This document shows, piece after piece, positions 1 through 11,006 of a DNA stretch of 64,000 nt (position 1 is the first letter of the stretch; the number at the start of each line of letters is the position of its first letter). The stretch lies in contig CAWAFE010000038.1 in the NCBI GenBank assembly GCA_963781215.1, forward strand, positions 62,001-126,000, written 5' to 3'. This DNA is from AP-15 sp963781215. Lineage in GTDB: Bacteria; Pseudomonadota; Alphaproteobacteria; ATCC43930; CGMCC-115725. The notes under the pieces are model-generated. The model was not told the origin of the DNA and did no database searches. It saw nothing but the letters and a program-made list of their open reading frames with translations. A program made the position numbers and the translations under genes.

Positions 1-2781
1 GAGGCGGGCGTGCCTTGCTCCTGCAGCTTGCCATTGCTTAGGACCAGGACAAGATCGAAATTGCGGGCGAGGCTCGCCCGGTGCAGCACCCAGATCATGC
101 CGCGGCCGGCAAGCTCATCGCGCAGCCCCTTGCCGACTTTGCGATTGCGCCTGCCCGTCGAGCGCGGAGGTCGCCTCATTGAGGATCATCAGGTCAGGCC
201 GCTTCAATACCTCGCGGGCGATCCCCGCCTTTTGCCGCTGTGCCGGCGACAGGCGCGACCCGCCGGTGCCGACATTGTAGTCGAGCCCGACCTCGATGAC
301 GGTCTGGCGCAGCGACAACGTATCGACGATCTCGGCGAGAACCGCCGGTACCCGCACCGGCGCATCCGCCTCGCCATAGGCGATCTTGCCGAACAGGATG
401 TTGTCCTGCACCGAGGCGGCGGCGTTGTAGCGCTCGGCGTCGAAGAATTCGATCTGGTCCCGCGCCTCGGCCGGCAGCTCGGCGCGAAACACCCGGCGCG
501 CCGCCAAGCAGGCGCTGCTGCATCGCCTCGTCGAGCACGTCGAGCCGGTGCCGCGCCGCGATCAGCTTGAACGGCAGCGATAACAGCTTGGCGCGGTCCT
601 CCTTGGCCAGCGCCGCCGCCCCGCCCTTGCCGATGCGCCCCAGGATGGCGCCGAACTCGGGCAGGTCGTTGGCACTGATAAAGCTGAACTGCTCGAAGAA
701 GGCGTGGTCGGGCGGGAGGTCGGCAAACAGCTCGACCATCGTCTCGGCGACTTCCTTGCCGGCGTCGACGAGGTCCTCGATCAGTCCGACCTTGGTCAGG
801 ACCTGCAGCACGTAGCGGTTGTCGGCGAGCGCGTCGAAGTCGAAGGCCGGGCCGATCGGCGTCCCGAACAGCAAATTCTCCGCAACCGAGGCGTTGAGGT
901 TGAAGCGCTCGGCGTCGTAGGTCTCGACGAGGTTGGTGATGCCGTCCTCGACGAGCCGCCGGGCCATTGCCTTGCGTGCTTCGAGCAGTCGTGCGGCCGC
1001 CTCGCGGATGGGCTTCGGCGTCGAACCGCCAGCGCAGCCCCAGGGTGTAGACGTCCTCTACCAAGTCGAGGCTGGCCAGCACCTCGGTGACGCGTTTGGC
1101 CAGCGCCTCCGGGTCGGCGACGCCGGCGCCCCGGTAATCGATCCAGTCGTCGTTGAGGTCGAGATCGATATTGCCCGATTTTCGCGCCTCGGAGAGTTCT
1201 CTGGCGTGGCGCCGGGCGGCCGCGCCCTCGTGTTCGACGGCTCGCACCGGGACATGGCGCAGCGACAGCAGCAGATTATCGCGCAACGTTCCGGCAAAGA
1301 AATAGGGGGTCGCGGAAGCATAGCCGATGCGGCGCCCGATCACCGCCGCCGGAAGGGTGGCGATGTCGACGCCGCCGATCGTGATACGGCCCCCCGTTGG
1401 CTGCATCAGCCGCGCCAGCGCGGTCGCCAGCTCGTTCTTGCCGCTGCCGCCCTGGCCGATGACGGCGATGTGGCGGTCGAGTCGGGACGCGTAAAGCTGA
1501 CGCCGTCGAGGACGCGGCTGCGGTCGTCTTCGGCCAGCGACAGATTGGCGACCGCGAGCTCGCCGGTCAGCGGCGCCACCGCTCGCCGGCTCGTCGAGCT
1601 GGAGCCGCGCGTCGATCATCTCCGCCGGCTGGAATTGCTCGATGATCTGCTCGTACTTGATCTTGGAATCCTGGAAAAGCTGATAGAAATCAAGCAGCTC
1701 CTTCCACGGCGAAGCGACATCCTTGTAGGCGGCGAGCACCGCCACCAGCGCGCCGAACGACAGGCTGCCGCGGATCACCAGGTACCCACCGATCGAATAG
1801 AAGAAAAAAGGCGTCAGCTGTGCGAGAAAGTTGTTAAGAAATTTGACAAAGAACTTTCGTTGGAAAATTTCGAACCGGATGTCGTAAATTCGACCCAGCA
1901 GATTAGAAAAGCCGGCCAGCTGCAATTTGACCGCATCATTGGCCTGAATGTCGACGATCCCTGCTGCCGATTCCTGCAGCCGATCGGCGACCTGGCGGAT
2001 CGTGCGCACACGCTGCTTGTTGAGCTGGTTCACCTTGCGCTGCAGTTTCGGGATCACATAGCCCTGCAACGGGTAGAGCGCCACCGCAGCCGCGCCCAGC
2101 ACCGGGTCTTGCATGAACATGAACAAAATGATCGTCAGCAAGCGTGCCGCCCTGGAAGGCCGGCGTGTTGAAGGCGTCGCCGATAAAGCCGCCCAGCGAC
2201 TCGCACTCCGCGGTGACCATCGGGATGATCTGCGCCGACGAGGTCTTGCTGAAATAGGTCAGCGGAAAGCGCAGCATCCGCTGGTATAGCTGATAGCGGA
2301 ACCGCCGCAGCATCCGCTCGCCGAGCTGACCCTTCAGAGTATTTATGTCGATATTTGAACGCGCCGTTGATGAAAACCAGTAGCCAGGAATACGCGTGCA
2401 CAACATCAGCAGATACGGAATTTGACTAAATTCCATCCCGAAAAATTGCTGCGGAAACTGCTTACCGCCGATCGCCCGGTTGACGATGGTCTTCGGCAGA
2501 TCGAGCGAATAATAAAGGAACGGAAACGAAACCAGGGTCAGCGCGAGGAGCGACAGCTGCTGGCGCAGACTGTGGCGCAGGACAAAGCGGTAGATCGTCG
2601 GCTCGAGCGCGTTGGGGTCGCCGCCTTCGTCCTGTTTCGGCTTCGGCGGGGCGGCTCGCGGCGCCGCGGCGGCCGGCTTCTCCCGACCGGGCAGAAAGCC
2701 CAGCCAGCCGCGCACCGGCCGCAGCACCTCCTCGGCGGTGGCCGCCACCGCGAGCATTCCTTTTGTCGCCATCTGATTCAC
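1..2781 (-). CDS. ABC exporter, fused membrane and ATPase domains (3' end outside window, multiply frameshifted)
   Basis: An exporter-type ABC protein with membrane and nucleotide-binding domains on one chain; the 3' end is cut off by the window edge. The reading frame breaks about eight times (near 2395, 2345, 2140, 1585, 1500, 1040, 500 and 125), so the protein must be pieced together. The order is an Ala/Pro-rich N-terminus, an exporter-like membrane domain, a P-loop GQGGSGKNELA (about 1430-1465), a very long spacer, then a late signature and Walker B region (RLSPAQRQKAGIAREVL, LMILNEATSALD; about 150-240). Asn replaces the usual Ser/Thr after the P-loop Lys, and Asn replaces the Walker B Asp. 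The spacer holds repeated Q-loop-like stretches. The start is GTG 2781 or ATG 2772. It is divergent from the glycosyltransferase run 53 bp away, so export of that glycan is a reasonable guess. The substrate is unknown. Confidence 0.8.
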
Positions 2782-2834
2782 AAAAAGATCATTTCGCGGT
2801 GGTATCTGTTATGCAATAGTCGACGTGCACTCTT

Positions 2835-4081
2835 GTGCCAGGGGGGGCCTGCGTGGCCGTTCGGCGTCATCAAAAGCGGGTGCTGATCTACAGCCATGAC
2901 AGCTTTGGTCTCGGCCATCTGCGCCGTTGCCGCGCGATCGCGCACTCGCTCGTCGATGCCGATCCCGCTGTCTCGGTCCTGATCCTATCCGGTTCGCCGA
3001 TCATCGGCAGCTTCGATTTTCGTTCCCGCGTTGATTTCGTGCGGGTGCCCGGCGTCATCAAGCTGCGCAACGGCGAATATGTCTCGCTCAACCTGCATAT
3101 CGACATCGAGGAGACGCTGGCGATGCGCTCCTCGATCATCCGACACACCGCCGACATGTTCGACCCCGACATGCTGATCATCGACAAGGAGCCGCTGGGG
3201 CTGCGCGGCGAGGCGCGCGACACGCTCGGCCTGCTGCGGCGGCGCGGCGCCGCGCTGATCCTCGGCCTGCGCGACGTGATGGACGATCCCGAGGCGCTGG
3301 AGAGCGAGTGGGAGCGCAAGAACGCGGTCCCGGCATTGGCCGAGTTCTACGACGAGATCTGGGTCTACGGCCTGCCGCAAATCTGCGATCCGCTCGACGG
3401 CCTGCCGGTGCCGGCGAGCGTGCGGCGGCGCATGGTCTATACCGGCTATCTGCGGCGCAACCCGGTCGAACTCGTGATGACCCCGGAAATCCGCGGAATT
3501 TTCGAGGGCGAATTCCTGCTGGTCACGCCGGGCGGCGGCGGCGACGGCGACGCGTTGATCGATTTGGTGCTGTCGGCCTACGAGCACGATCGCGGCATTC
3601 CCTATCCGGCCCTGCTCGTCTTCGGCCCGTTCATGCTCCCCGAGCAGCGGGCCGCCTTCGCCGCCCGCGCCTCGCGGCTCGACGAATGTTCACGCGATCA
3701 CCTTCAACGCCCGCTTCGAAGCGCTGATGGCGCGCGCCGCCGGCATCGTCGCGATGGGCGGCTACAACACCTTCTGCGAGATCCTGTCTTTCGATAAGCG
3801 GGCGCTGATCGTGCCGCGGACCAAGCCGCGGCTCGAGCAATTCATCAGGGCCAAGCGCGCCGCGGAGCTGGGGCTGGTGATCGATGCTGTCCGAGGAGGA
3901 CGGCCGCGACCCGCGGGTCATGGCCGCGGCGCTGCGCCATCTGACGCAGCAGGCGGCGCCGTCGAGCGTGGTCATTCCCGGTCTCCTCGACGGCATGCCC
4001 AACGTCAACCGCCTCGCCGGCAAATGGCTCGACCGGGCGCGCGCCGGCCGTTCGCCGGCCAAGGTGCGCCTCAGGGCGTGA
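2835..4081 (+). CDS. MurG-like predicted glycosyltransferase (COG4671 type), two frameshifts
   Basis: Predicted GT-B fold glycosyltransferase of the MurG-like COG4671 type. The N-terminus has the typical first strand and Gly/His loop (VLIYSHDSFGLGHLRRC). A Gly-rich loop (LLVTPGGGGDGDALIDL) begins the nucleotide-sugar domain, and a late MGGYNTFCEILSF motif resembles the donor-binding region of MurG relatives. The frame breaks near 3687 and 3885; removing one base at each restores a continuous protein of about 415 residues. The start is GTG 2835 or GTG 2853. The stop overlaps the GTG start of the next glycosyltransferase. It shares its family with the gene at 6543-7747, so the cluster holds two of this rare type. 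The acceptor cannot be told from sequence. Confidence 0.8.
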
Positions 4082-5390
4082 GGGTGGGCTCGGCATCCTG
4101 TCCGGCGGCCGGGCCGGTGGCCTTTGTCCTGAAGGGCTATCCGCGGCTCTCGGAAACCTTCATCGCCCAGGAGATCCTCGCCCTCGAACAGCGCGGGCTC
4201 GAAATCCTGATCGTCTCGCTGCGCCAGCCGACCGACCGCAAGACCCATCCCGTCCATCAGCAGATCCGCGCGCCGCATTCTCTATCTGCCGGAATATCTC
4301 TATCGCGAGCCGCGCCGCGTGTGGCATGGCTGGCTGCATTCCCGGCGGCGCGCCGGGATATCGCCGCGCGCGCCGCCTCTGGCTCGCCGATTTGCGACGC
4401 GATCCGACGCCCAACCGCATCCGCCGCTTTGGTCAGGCGCTGGTGCTGGCGGCGGAACTGCCGGACGACATCGGCCATCTGCATGCCCATTTCCTGCATA
4501 CGCCGGCCTCGGTCGCCCGCTATGCCGCGCTGGTCGCCGGGCTCGACTGGACGGTGTCGGCGCACGCCAAGGACATCTGGACGACGCCCGATTGGGAAAA
4601 GCGGGAAAAGCTCGCCGAGGCCAGCTGGGCGGTGACCTGCACCGAGGCCGGCCGTCGACATCTCGCCAGCCTGGCGCCGCGGCCGGACAAGGTGGCGCTG
4701 TGCTACCACGGGCTCGACCTCGAACGCTTCCCGACGCCTCCGCCATCGATCTCGAGGCGGCGACGGCGGCGATCCGGCGCACCCGGTGGTCCTGTTGTCC
4801 GTCGGCAGGGCGGTCGCGAAAAAGGGCTACGACGACCTGCTCGAGGCGCTGGCGCTATTGCCGCCCGGTCTCGCATGGCGCTTCGTCCATATCGGCGGCG
4901 GCGCGCTTGGCCGCGGCGCTGAAGCGCCGGGCGGAGCGCCTGGGGTCTGTCGGATCGGATCGAATGGCGCGGCGCCAGGGCACAGCCCGAGGTGCTCGCC
5001 GCCTATCGCGACGCCGATCTGTTCGTGCTCGCCTCGAAGGTGGCGAAGGACGGCGACCGCGACGGCCTTCCGAACGTGCTGATCGAGGCGCAGAGCCAGC
5101 GTTTGGCCTGCGTCGCGACCGAGGTGTCCGGCATTCCCGAGCTGATCGAAGACGGAGTGACGGGGCTCCTCACCCCCTCTGAAAACCCGCGGGCGCTGGC
5201 CGGCGCGATCGAGCGCCTGATCCGCGACCCGGCGCGGCGTGCAGGGCTGGGCCTCGCCGGCGAGCGCCGCGTGCGCAGCCTGTTCGCGATGGCAGCGGGG
5301 ATCGACGCGCTGGCGGCGAGCTTTGGCCTGGCCCCGAGGCACCGCCGGGACGCGGGCGCCGACACGCCCGAGCTCGCCGCGACGGGTTGA
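4078..5390 (+). CDS. Glycosyltransferase family 4-like protein, about six frameshifts
   Basis: GT4-type glycosyltransferase. The N-terminus has the family start GYPRLSETFIAQEI, followed by HLHAHFLHTPASVA and SAHAKDIW, then the nucleotide-sugar domain with VLLSVGRAVAKKGYDDLLEAL and the late donor-binding stretch (DGLPNVLIEAQS, then VSGIPELIEDGVTGLL), as in the EX7E region of the family. The frame breaks near 4272, 4350, 4730, 4778, 4910 and 4955; four of these are explained by one extra base. The start is GTG 4078, overlapping the previous stop. The reassembled protein is about 435 residues. It very likely works with its neighbours on a surface glycan. Confidence 0.8.
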
Positions 5391-5400
5391 AACCGCGGGC

Positions 5401-6508
5401 ATGCGCATCGCCTTTTATGCGCCGCTGAAATCACCCGACCATCCGGTCCCGTCGGGAGATCGGCGGATGGCGCAGCTCTTTCTCGCAGCACTCGGCCTCG
5501 CCGGCCACGAATGCGCCCTCGCCTCGCGCTTCCGCAGCTGGGAGGGAAACGGCGAGCGGTCACGGCAGGTCCGGCTGGCCGAACTCGGCCGGGATCTGGC
5601 CGACCGGCTGCTGCGCCGGTTCGATCGTGCGCCGCAAACCGCACCCGATCTCTGGTTCACCTATCACCTCTATCACAAGGCGCCCGATTGTCTCGGCCCG
5701 GCCATAACCCGCGCGCTCGGCATTCCCTATGTCGTCGCCGAGGCGTCCTACGCGCCAAAGCAGGCCGGAGGCCCATGGGCGGAGGGCCATCGCGCCATCG
5801 AGCGCGCGATCCGGCAGGCGGACGCGGTAATCGGGCTCAACCCGGCCGACCGGGATTGCGTTCTGCCGTTGCTGCCCGATCGGTCGCGCTGGGTCGCGCT
5901 CAAGCCGTTTCTCGATGCCGCGGTATTTTCGCCCCGAGCCTCGCGACGGAGTCGGCCCGCCACGGCTGATCGCGGTGGCGATGATGCGGCACGGCGACAA
6001 GCTCGCCTCGTACCGAATTCTCGGCAGTGCCCTGTCGCGGCTCCTCGATCTCGACTGGTCGCTGGAGGTGGTCGGCGACGGCGCCGCCCGGCGCGAGGTC
6101 GAGCAAGCGCTGGCCCCGCTCGGCCGGCGCGTCGGCTGGGCCGGTGCGCTCGCGCCCTTGGCTGTCGTCCGGCGGCTCGCCACGGCGGATCTTTGCGTGT
6201 GGCCGGCGGTCAACGAGGCGTTCGGCATGGCCCTTCTCGAAGCCCAGGCGAGCGGCTTGCCGGTGGTGGCGGGTGCCGGCGGCGGTGTCGGAGAAATCGT
6301 CGTACCGGAGGCGACCGGGCTGCTCGTCCCGCCTGGCGACGCGCCGGCCTTTGCGGATGCGGTGCGCAGCCTGATCGTCGACCGCGGCCGCCGCACTGCC
6401 TTCGCCGAGGCGGCGCGCCGGCGCGTGCTGGCCGAGCACGATTTGGCGCCCGCCTCGCGCCGGCTTGCCGCGATCATCGACGCCCTACGTCCGGCGCGCG
6501 CCGCGTGA
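5401..6508 (+). CDS. Glycosyltransferase family 4-like protein, one frameshift
   Basis: A second GT4-type glycosyltransferase. The start ATG 5401 opens directly into MRIAFYAPLKSPDHPVPSGD, typical of GT4 N-termini with an SGD acceptor loop. The C-terminal half has NEAFGMALLEAQASGLPVV, the usual EX7E donor-binding motif, and ATGLLVPPGDAPAFADAV. One extra T near 5928 breaks the frame; deleting it joins LDAAVF to RPEPRDGVG. The reassembled protein is about 368 residues. It lies 10 bp after the previous gene and 34 bp before the next, so it is co-transcribed in the cluster. Confidence 0.85.
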
Positions 6509-6542
6509 GCGGTAAGGCGCGCATGCCATCGGACTCCCGGCG

Positions 6543-7747
6543 GTGACCGGTTCGGTCCTGTTCTATGTCCAGCACCTGCTCGGGATCGGGCATCTGCGGC
6601 GCGCGCTGCGCATCGTCGACGCGCTCGCCGGCGAGGGCATCGCGGTGACGCTCGTCTCCGGCGGGGAGCCTCTGCCCGAGCTCGACGAAACGCGGGCCGA
6701 CCGGATCGTTCAGCTGGCGCCGATCCAGGCGCGCGATGCCGGCTTCAGAGACCTCGTCGATGCCGCCGGCCGGCCGATCGACGACGAGCTGAAAGAATCA
6801 CGCCGCACGATGCTGCTCGCCGCCTTCGCCGCGGCCAGGCCCGATGCGGTGGTGATCGAGGCGTTCCCGTTCGGGCGGCGCGCCTTCCGTTTCGAGCTCG
6901 ACCCGCTGATCGACGCGGCGCGGCGGAGCCGCCCTCTCCCACTCGTCCTCTGCTCGCTTCGCGACATCGTCGTGGCCCCCGAAGACCCACAGCGGCGGCG
7001 CGCGATCGTCGAACGCGTGCGGGCCGATTTCGATGTTGTCCTCGTGCATGGCGACCCGGCTGTGATCCCGCTCGAAGCGAGCTTTCCCGAGGCTGCGGAA
7101 ATCGCCGATCGGCTGGCTTATACCGGCTATGTCGGATCGTCGTCGCAGCCCGGCGAGTCGGACAGGCTCGGCTGCGGCGAAGTGCTGGTCTCGGCCGGCG
7201 GGGGTGCGGTCGGAGGCAGGCTGCTGGCGACGGCGGTCGAGGCTCGGCGTCGGGGCTGCCTCGCCGGAGCGGTCTGGCGCCTGCTCGCCGGGCCGAACCT
7301 GCCCGAAGCGGAATTCGCGGCACTCGAGGCCCGGCTGCCCGACGGGTGCAATCCTCGAACGCTATCGGCCGGAATTTCCCGGCATGCTGCGGCGTTGTCG
7401 CGTTTCGGTGAGCCAGGCCGGGTACAACACAGTCCTCGACATCCTCGCTGCCCGCGCCGCCGCGGTGGTCGTGCCGTTCGCCGCCGAACGCGAGACCGAG
7501 CAGACCCTGCGGGCGGGATGGCTGGCCGAGCGCGGCGTCGTCGAGCTGGTGGCGGAGGCCGCAGCTGTCGCCCGAAAGCCTCGCCCGCGCGATCGAACGC
7601 GCAATCGTGCGCGGCCCCGCGGCGGTGGCCGTCGACACCGCAGGCGCCGCCCGCACCGCGGGAATTATCCAACAAATGATGCGATATCCGGCGGGCGTCG
7701 CTCAGAATTTGGTAACCTTGCCGACTGACGATATGATCGGCAAATGA
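6543..7747 (+). CDS. MurG-like predicted glycosyltransferase (COG4671 type), two frameshifts
   Basis: A paralogue of the gene at 2835-4081, with the same opening pattern (VLFYVQHLLGIGHLRRALRI) and the same late motif (VSQAGYNTVLDILAARAAAV). It also has a Gly-rich loop (VLVSAGGGAVGGRLL). The start is GTG 6543. One extra base near 7346 and another near 7567 break the frame; correcting them gives a protein of about 400 residues that ends at TGA 7745-7747. The stop overlaps the ATG of the deacetylase-like gene, which argues for translational coupling. Confidence 0.8.
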
Positions 7748-8551
7748 GCGATCGGCTGCGAGATACCCGGGCGACACATGCGGGCTGGGCCGATCTGAAG
7801 AGCGAGCTCGACTGCTGGCTGGACACCGGCCGGACGGCGACATTGTGGTGGCGAGATGATGACGCTGTGGCGGCGAGCCCCTGCCTCGACCGGCTACTGA
7901 TGCTCGCCGGCGAGGCGCCGGTAACGCTGGCGGTCATTCCGGGCGCCGCCGAATTCGGGGCTCGCCGACCGCCTCGCCAGGTCCCAGCAAAATATCGGTG
8001 TCGTTCAGCACGGCTGGCGCCATGTCGATCACGCCGCCGGCGGCAAGAAAAGCGAGTTTCCGCCCGCCCGCCCGCGCGAAACCGTCGCAGCCGAGCTCGT
8101 GCAGGGGCGGTCGCGGCTGACGGAATTGTTCGGAAGCCGCGCGCTCGCCGTATTGGCGCCGCCGTGGAACCGCTTCCACGACGGGTTTCTGGCGCTGCTG
8201 CCGGATTGCGGGATCGGCGCGCTCTCGCGGGTGAAGCCACGGCGGGCGGCACGGCCGGCCCCCGGCGTGTTCGAGGCTAATATTCACGTCGATCTCGTTG
8301 CCTGGGCCGATCGCCGCGGCTTCGTCGGCACCGAGGCGGCTCTCGGCGGCCTCGTCGGCCATTTGCGCGCCCGCCGTCTCGAAGAGGTCGACGGCGATGA
8401 GCCGACCGGAATCTTGACGCATCATCTGGTTCAGGATGAAGCCGCGGACGCGTTCCTACAGCGGCTGATCGCCCTGACCTGCGCCCATACCGCGGCGCGC
8501 TGGCTCGCCGTTCGCGAGGTCTTCGCGCCGGGGGGCGTCGCCGCGGCATGA
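7744..8551 (+). CDS. Polysaccharide deacetylase-like protein, one frameshift
   Basis: A NodB-type carbohydrate esterase candidate. The N-terminal third carries LWWRDDDAV, matching the metal-binding Asp region of the fold, and the corrected frame carries VVQHGWRHVDH, which fits the His-rich metal motif. LAPPWNRF resembles the later RxPW-like active-site loop. One extra G near 7960 breaks the frame; removing it joins AAEFG to LADRLARSQQN. The corrected length is about 269 residues. ATG 7744 overlaps the stop of the preceding glycosyltransferase and the stop overlaps the next ATG. In this setting it probably removes acetyl groups from the glycan made by the cluster. Confidence 0.75.
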
Positions 8552-9069
8552 CCCGCCACGTCTATCCGAGCTCCTCCATGATGGGCGACTACCTGCGCGC
8601 GGCCGCCGGGTTCGTGCCGATCACCGCGATCCTCGCGACCACGCCGGTCGGCACCGTCGCCGGGGCGGTGCTGGGCGGGTTCGCGGTATTGTTTTCGGTG
8701 TTCGGCATCCGCACCGCGCTGCGTCACGGGACGCGCGTCGAGATGACCGAGGAGGCATTGCAGGCATCGGGGCTGATCGGCACGTCGCTCGCCTGGCGCG
8801 ATCTCGACGGTTTGAAGCTCGCCTATTATTCCACTAGGCGCGACCGGCGCGACGGCTGGATGCAGCTCGAATTGCGCGCCGGCGCGTCGGCCTTGCGCAT
8901 GGACAGCCGGATCGAAGGCTTCAACCAGGTGGTCGAGCGCGCGGCACGGGCCGCCGAGGCGCGGAGCCTGGCGTTGAGCCCGGCGACCGCGGCCAATCTG
9001 GAGGCGCTCGGGATCAGACCGCGCCTCGCCGCTTTCGGTGTCGGCGAACCGGGGCGAGGCGCCCTGTGA
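8548..9069 (+). CDS. Small membrane protein of unknown function
   Basis: A 173-residue intact protein. Residues 15-55 form two closely spaced hydrophobic segments (AGFVPITAILATTPVGTVAG, then VLGGFAVLFSVFGIRTAL). The cytoplasmic remainder alternates strands and charged turns (VEMTEEALQASGLIG, SLAWRDLDGLKLAYYSTRR, DGWMQLELRAG), the usual look of a bacterial PH-like domain. I do not recognise a named family. ATG 8548 overlaps the deacetylase stop and the TGA overlaps the GTG of the ABC ATPase, so it links two operons that may be one transcript. It may be an accessory to either the glycan cluster or the transporter. Confidence 0.6.
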   Translation: MTRHVYPSSSMMGDYLRAAAGFVPITAILATTPVGTVAGAVLGGFAVLFSVFGIRTALRHGTRVEMTEEALQASGLIGTSLAWRDLDGLKLAYYSTRRDRRDGWMQLELRAGASALRMDSRIEGFNQVVERAARAAEARSLALSPATAANLEALGIRPRLAAFGVGEPGRGAL

Positions 9070-10989
9070 GCGATCTTCTGAGTGTGCGCGACCTGCATGT
9101 CCGCTTTGCCGCGCCGGGCGGGTTCATCCGTGCCGTCACCGGCGTGTCGTTCCGTGTCCGGCCGCGGTCGACCGTGGCGCTGGTCGGCGAATCGGGGTCG
9201 GGGAAGTCGGTCGTCAGCCAGGCCATCCTGCGCATCCTGCCGCGCAGCGGGCAGATCACCGACGGCGAGATCCTGTTCGCCGATCCGCGCCTCGACGGGC
9301 CGGCCGTCGACCTCGCCAAGCTGCCGCGCGACGGTGCGGCGATGCGGGCGATCCGCGGCGGCCGGATCTCGATCATCTTTCAGGAGCCGATGACCTCGCT
9401 ATCGCCGCTCCACACAGTCGGCAATCAGGTCGGCGAGGCGTTGCGGCTGCACCGTTCGGTCGGCAACGCCCAGGCGGCCGAGCTGACCGCGGAGATGCTG
9501 CGCCTGGTCGGCTTTCCCGACCCGCAGCGGGCGCTGCGCAGCTATCCGTTCGAGCTGTCCGGCGGATTGCGACAGCGCGCGATGATCGCGATGGCGCTGG
9601 TCTGCCGTCCGGCGTTGTTGATCGCCGACGAACCAACGACGGCGCTCGACGTGACGATCCAGGCGCAGATCCTCAAGCTGATCCACGAGTTGCAGCACGA
9701 GCTCGACATGGCGGTGCTGTTGATCACCCACGACCTCGGCGTCGTCGCCAACGTCGCCGAAGAGATCGTCGTGATGTACCGCGGCGAGGTGATGGAGAGC
9801 GGCACGCTCGACGACATCTTCGGGCGCGCCGAGCATCCCTATCTTCGGGCGCTGCTGCGAGCGGTGCCGCGCTTCGATATGAAGCCCGGCGAGCGCCTCG
9901 TGCCGATCCGCGAGATCGCCTCGGGCGAGGCGCCGCACCTGATGGCCGAGAAGGCCGAGTGGCCGGGCAACGCCACTGCGCCGCTGCTCGAATGCCTGTC
10001 GGTGAAAAAGGCCTTTTCCATTCGCAAGAGCGGCTGGTTCGGCAGCCGCAAGTCGGGTGCTGCAGATCCTCGCGGTCGACGATGTCAGCCTGCGGATCGA
10101 GCGCGGCGAATGTCTCGGTCTGGTCGGCGAGAGCGGCTGCGGCAAGACGACCCTGAGCAAGCTGCTGCTGCGGGCGGTGACGCCGGATGCGGGATCGATC
10201 ACCTTTAACGACCGCGGCGCGCCGACCGACGTGCTGGCGCTCGAAGGGGAAGATCTGAAGCGGTTTCGCAGGCAGGTGCAGTTCATCTTTCAGGACCCGT
10301 TCGGATCGCTGAACCCGCGAATGACCGTGTACGACATCATCGAGGAGCCGCTGGTCATCCACGGCTATCGGCGATGTGCGCACCCGGCGCGAGATGGTGC
10401 ACGAGCTGGTGACGCTGGTCGGGCTCGACCTGCATCATGTCCGGCGCTATCCGCACAGCTTCTCCGGCGGTCAACGCCAGCGCATCGGCATCGCCCGCGC
10501 GCTGGCGCTGCGGCCCGGACCTGGTGATCTGCGACGAGCCGACATCGGCGCTCGACGTCTCGATCCAGGCGCAGATCCTGAACCTTCTGATGGATTTGAA
10601 GAAAAAGCTGTCGCTGACCTATCTGTTCATCTCGCACAATCTGGCGGTCGTCGATTACATCGCCGACCGCATCGCGGTGATGTGTGCCGGCCGCATCGTC
10701 GAGATCGCCGACCGCGCGACCTTGTTCCGCAACCCGGTGCATCCCTATACGCAAGCCCTGCTGGCCGCGGTGCCGACGCCCGACCCGCGCATCCCCTCTC
10801 GACTTCGACCGCCTGATGGAGGACAAGGCCTCCGATCCGCGCGCGTGGCCCGACCTCTTCCGCCGCGAGCCGGGAAGCCCGCTCGAGCTGCTCGAGATCG
10901 CCCCGGGCCATTCGGTGGCGGCGAGGGCGCCGCCCCCCGTCGCAGCGCCGCGCGCGGCCGGTCTGGCACGCGGCCTCGCCCGGGCGTGA
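9066..10989 (+). CDS. Dipeptide/oligopeptide-type ABC importer ATPase with two fused NBDs, four frameshifts
   Basis: ATP-binding subunit of a peptide/opine/nickel-type importer with two complete NBDs in one chain. NBD1 has Walker A GESGSGKSVV, signature ELSGGLRQRAMIA and Walker B LLIADEPTTALD. NBD2 has Walker A GESGCGKTTL, Q-loop FIFQDPFGSLNPR, signature SFSGGQRQRIGIARAL and Walker B LVICDEPTSALD, followed by the oligopeptide-transporter C-terminus NPVHPYTQALLAAVPTPDPR. The frame breaks near 10057, 10366, 10517 and 10797; each is healed by removing one base. The corrected length is about 640 residues. GTG 9066 overlaps the stop of the membrane protein upstream. The solute-binding protein and permeases follow directly. 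Confidence 0.9.
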
Positions 10990-11006
10990 TGCCGAGGAGG
11001 CGGGGG

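Noticed and set aside
933..2171. A 412-residue plus-strand frame opposite the ABC exporter
   Set aside because: It is an antisense shadow with Arg/Gln-rich composition and no domain; the minus strand carries clear ABC motifs.
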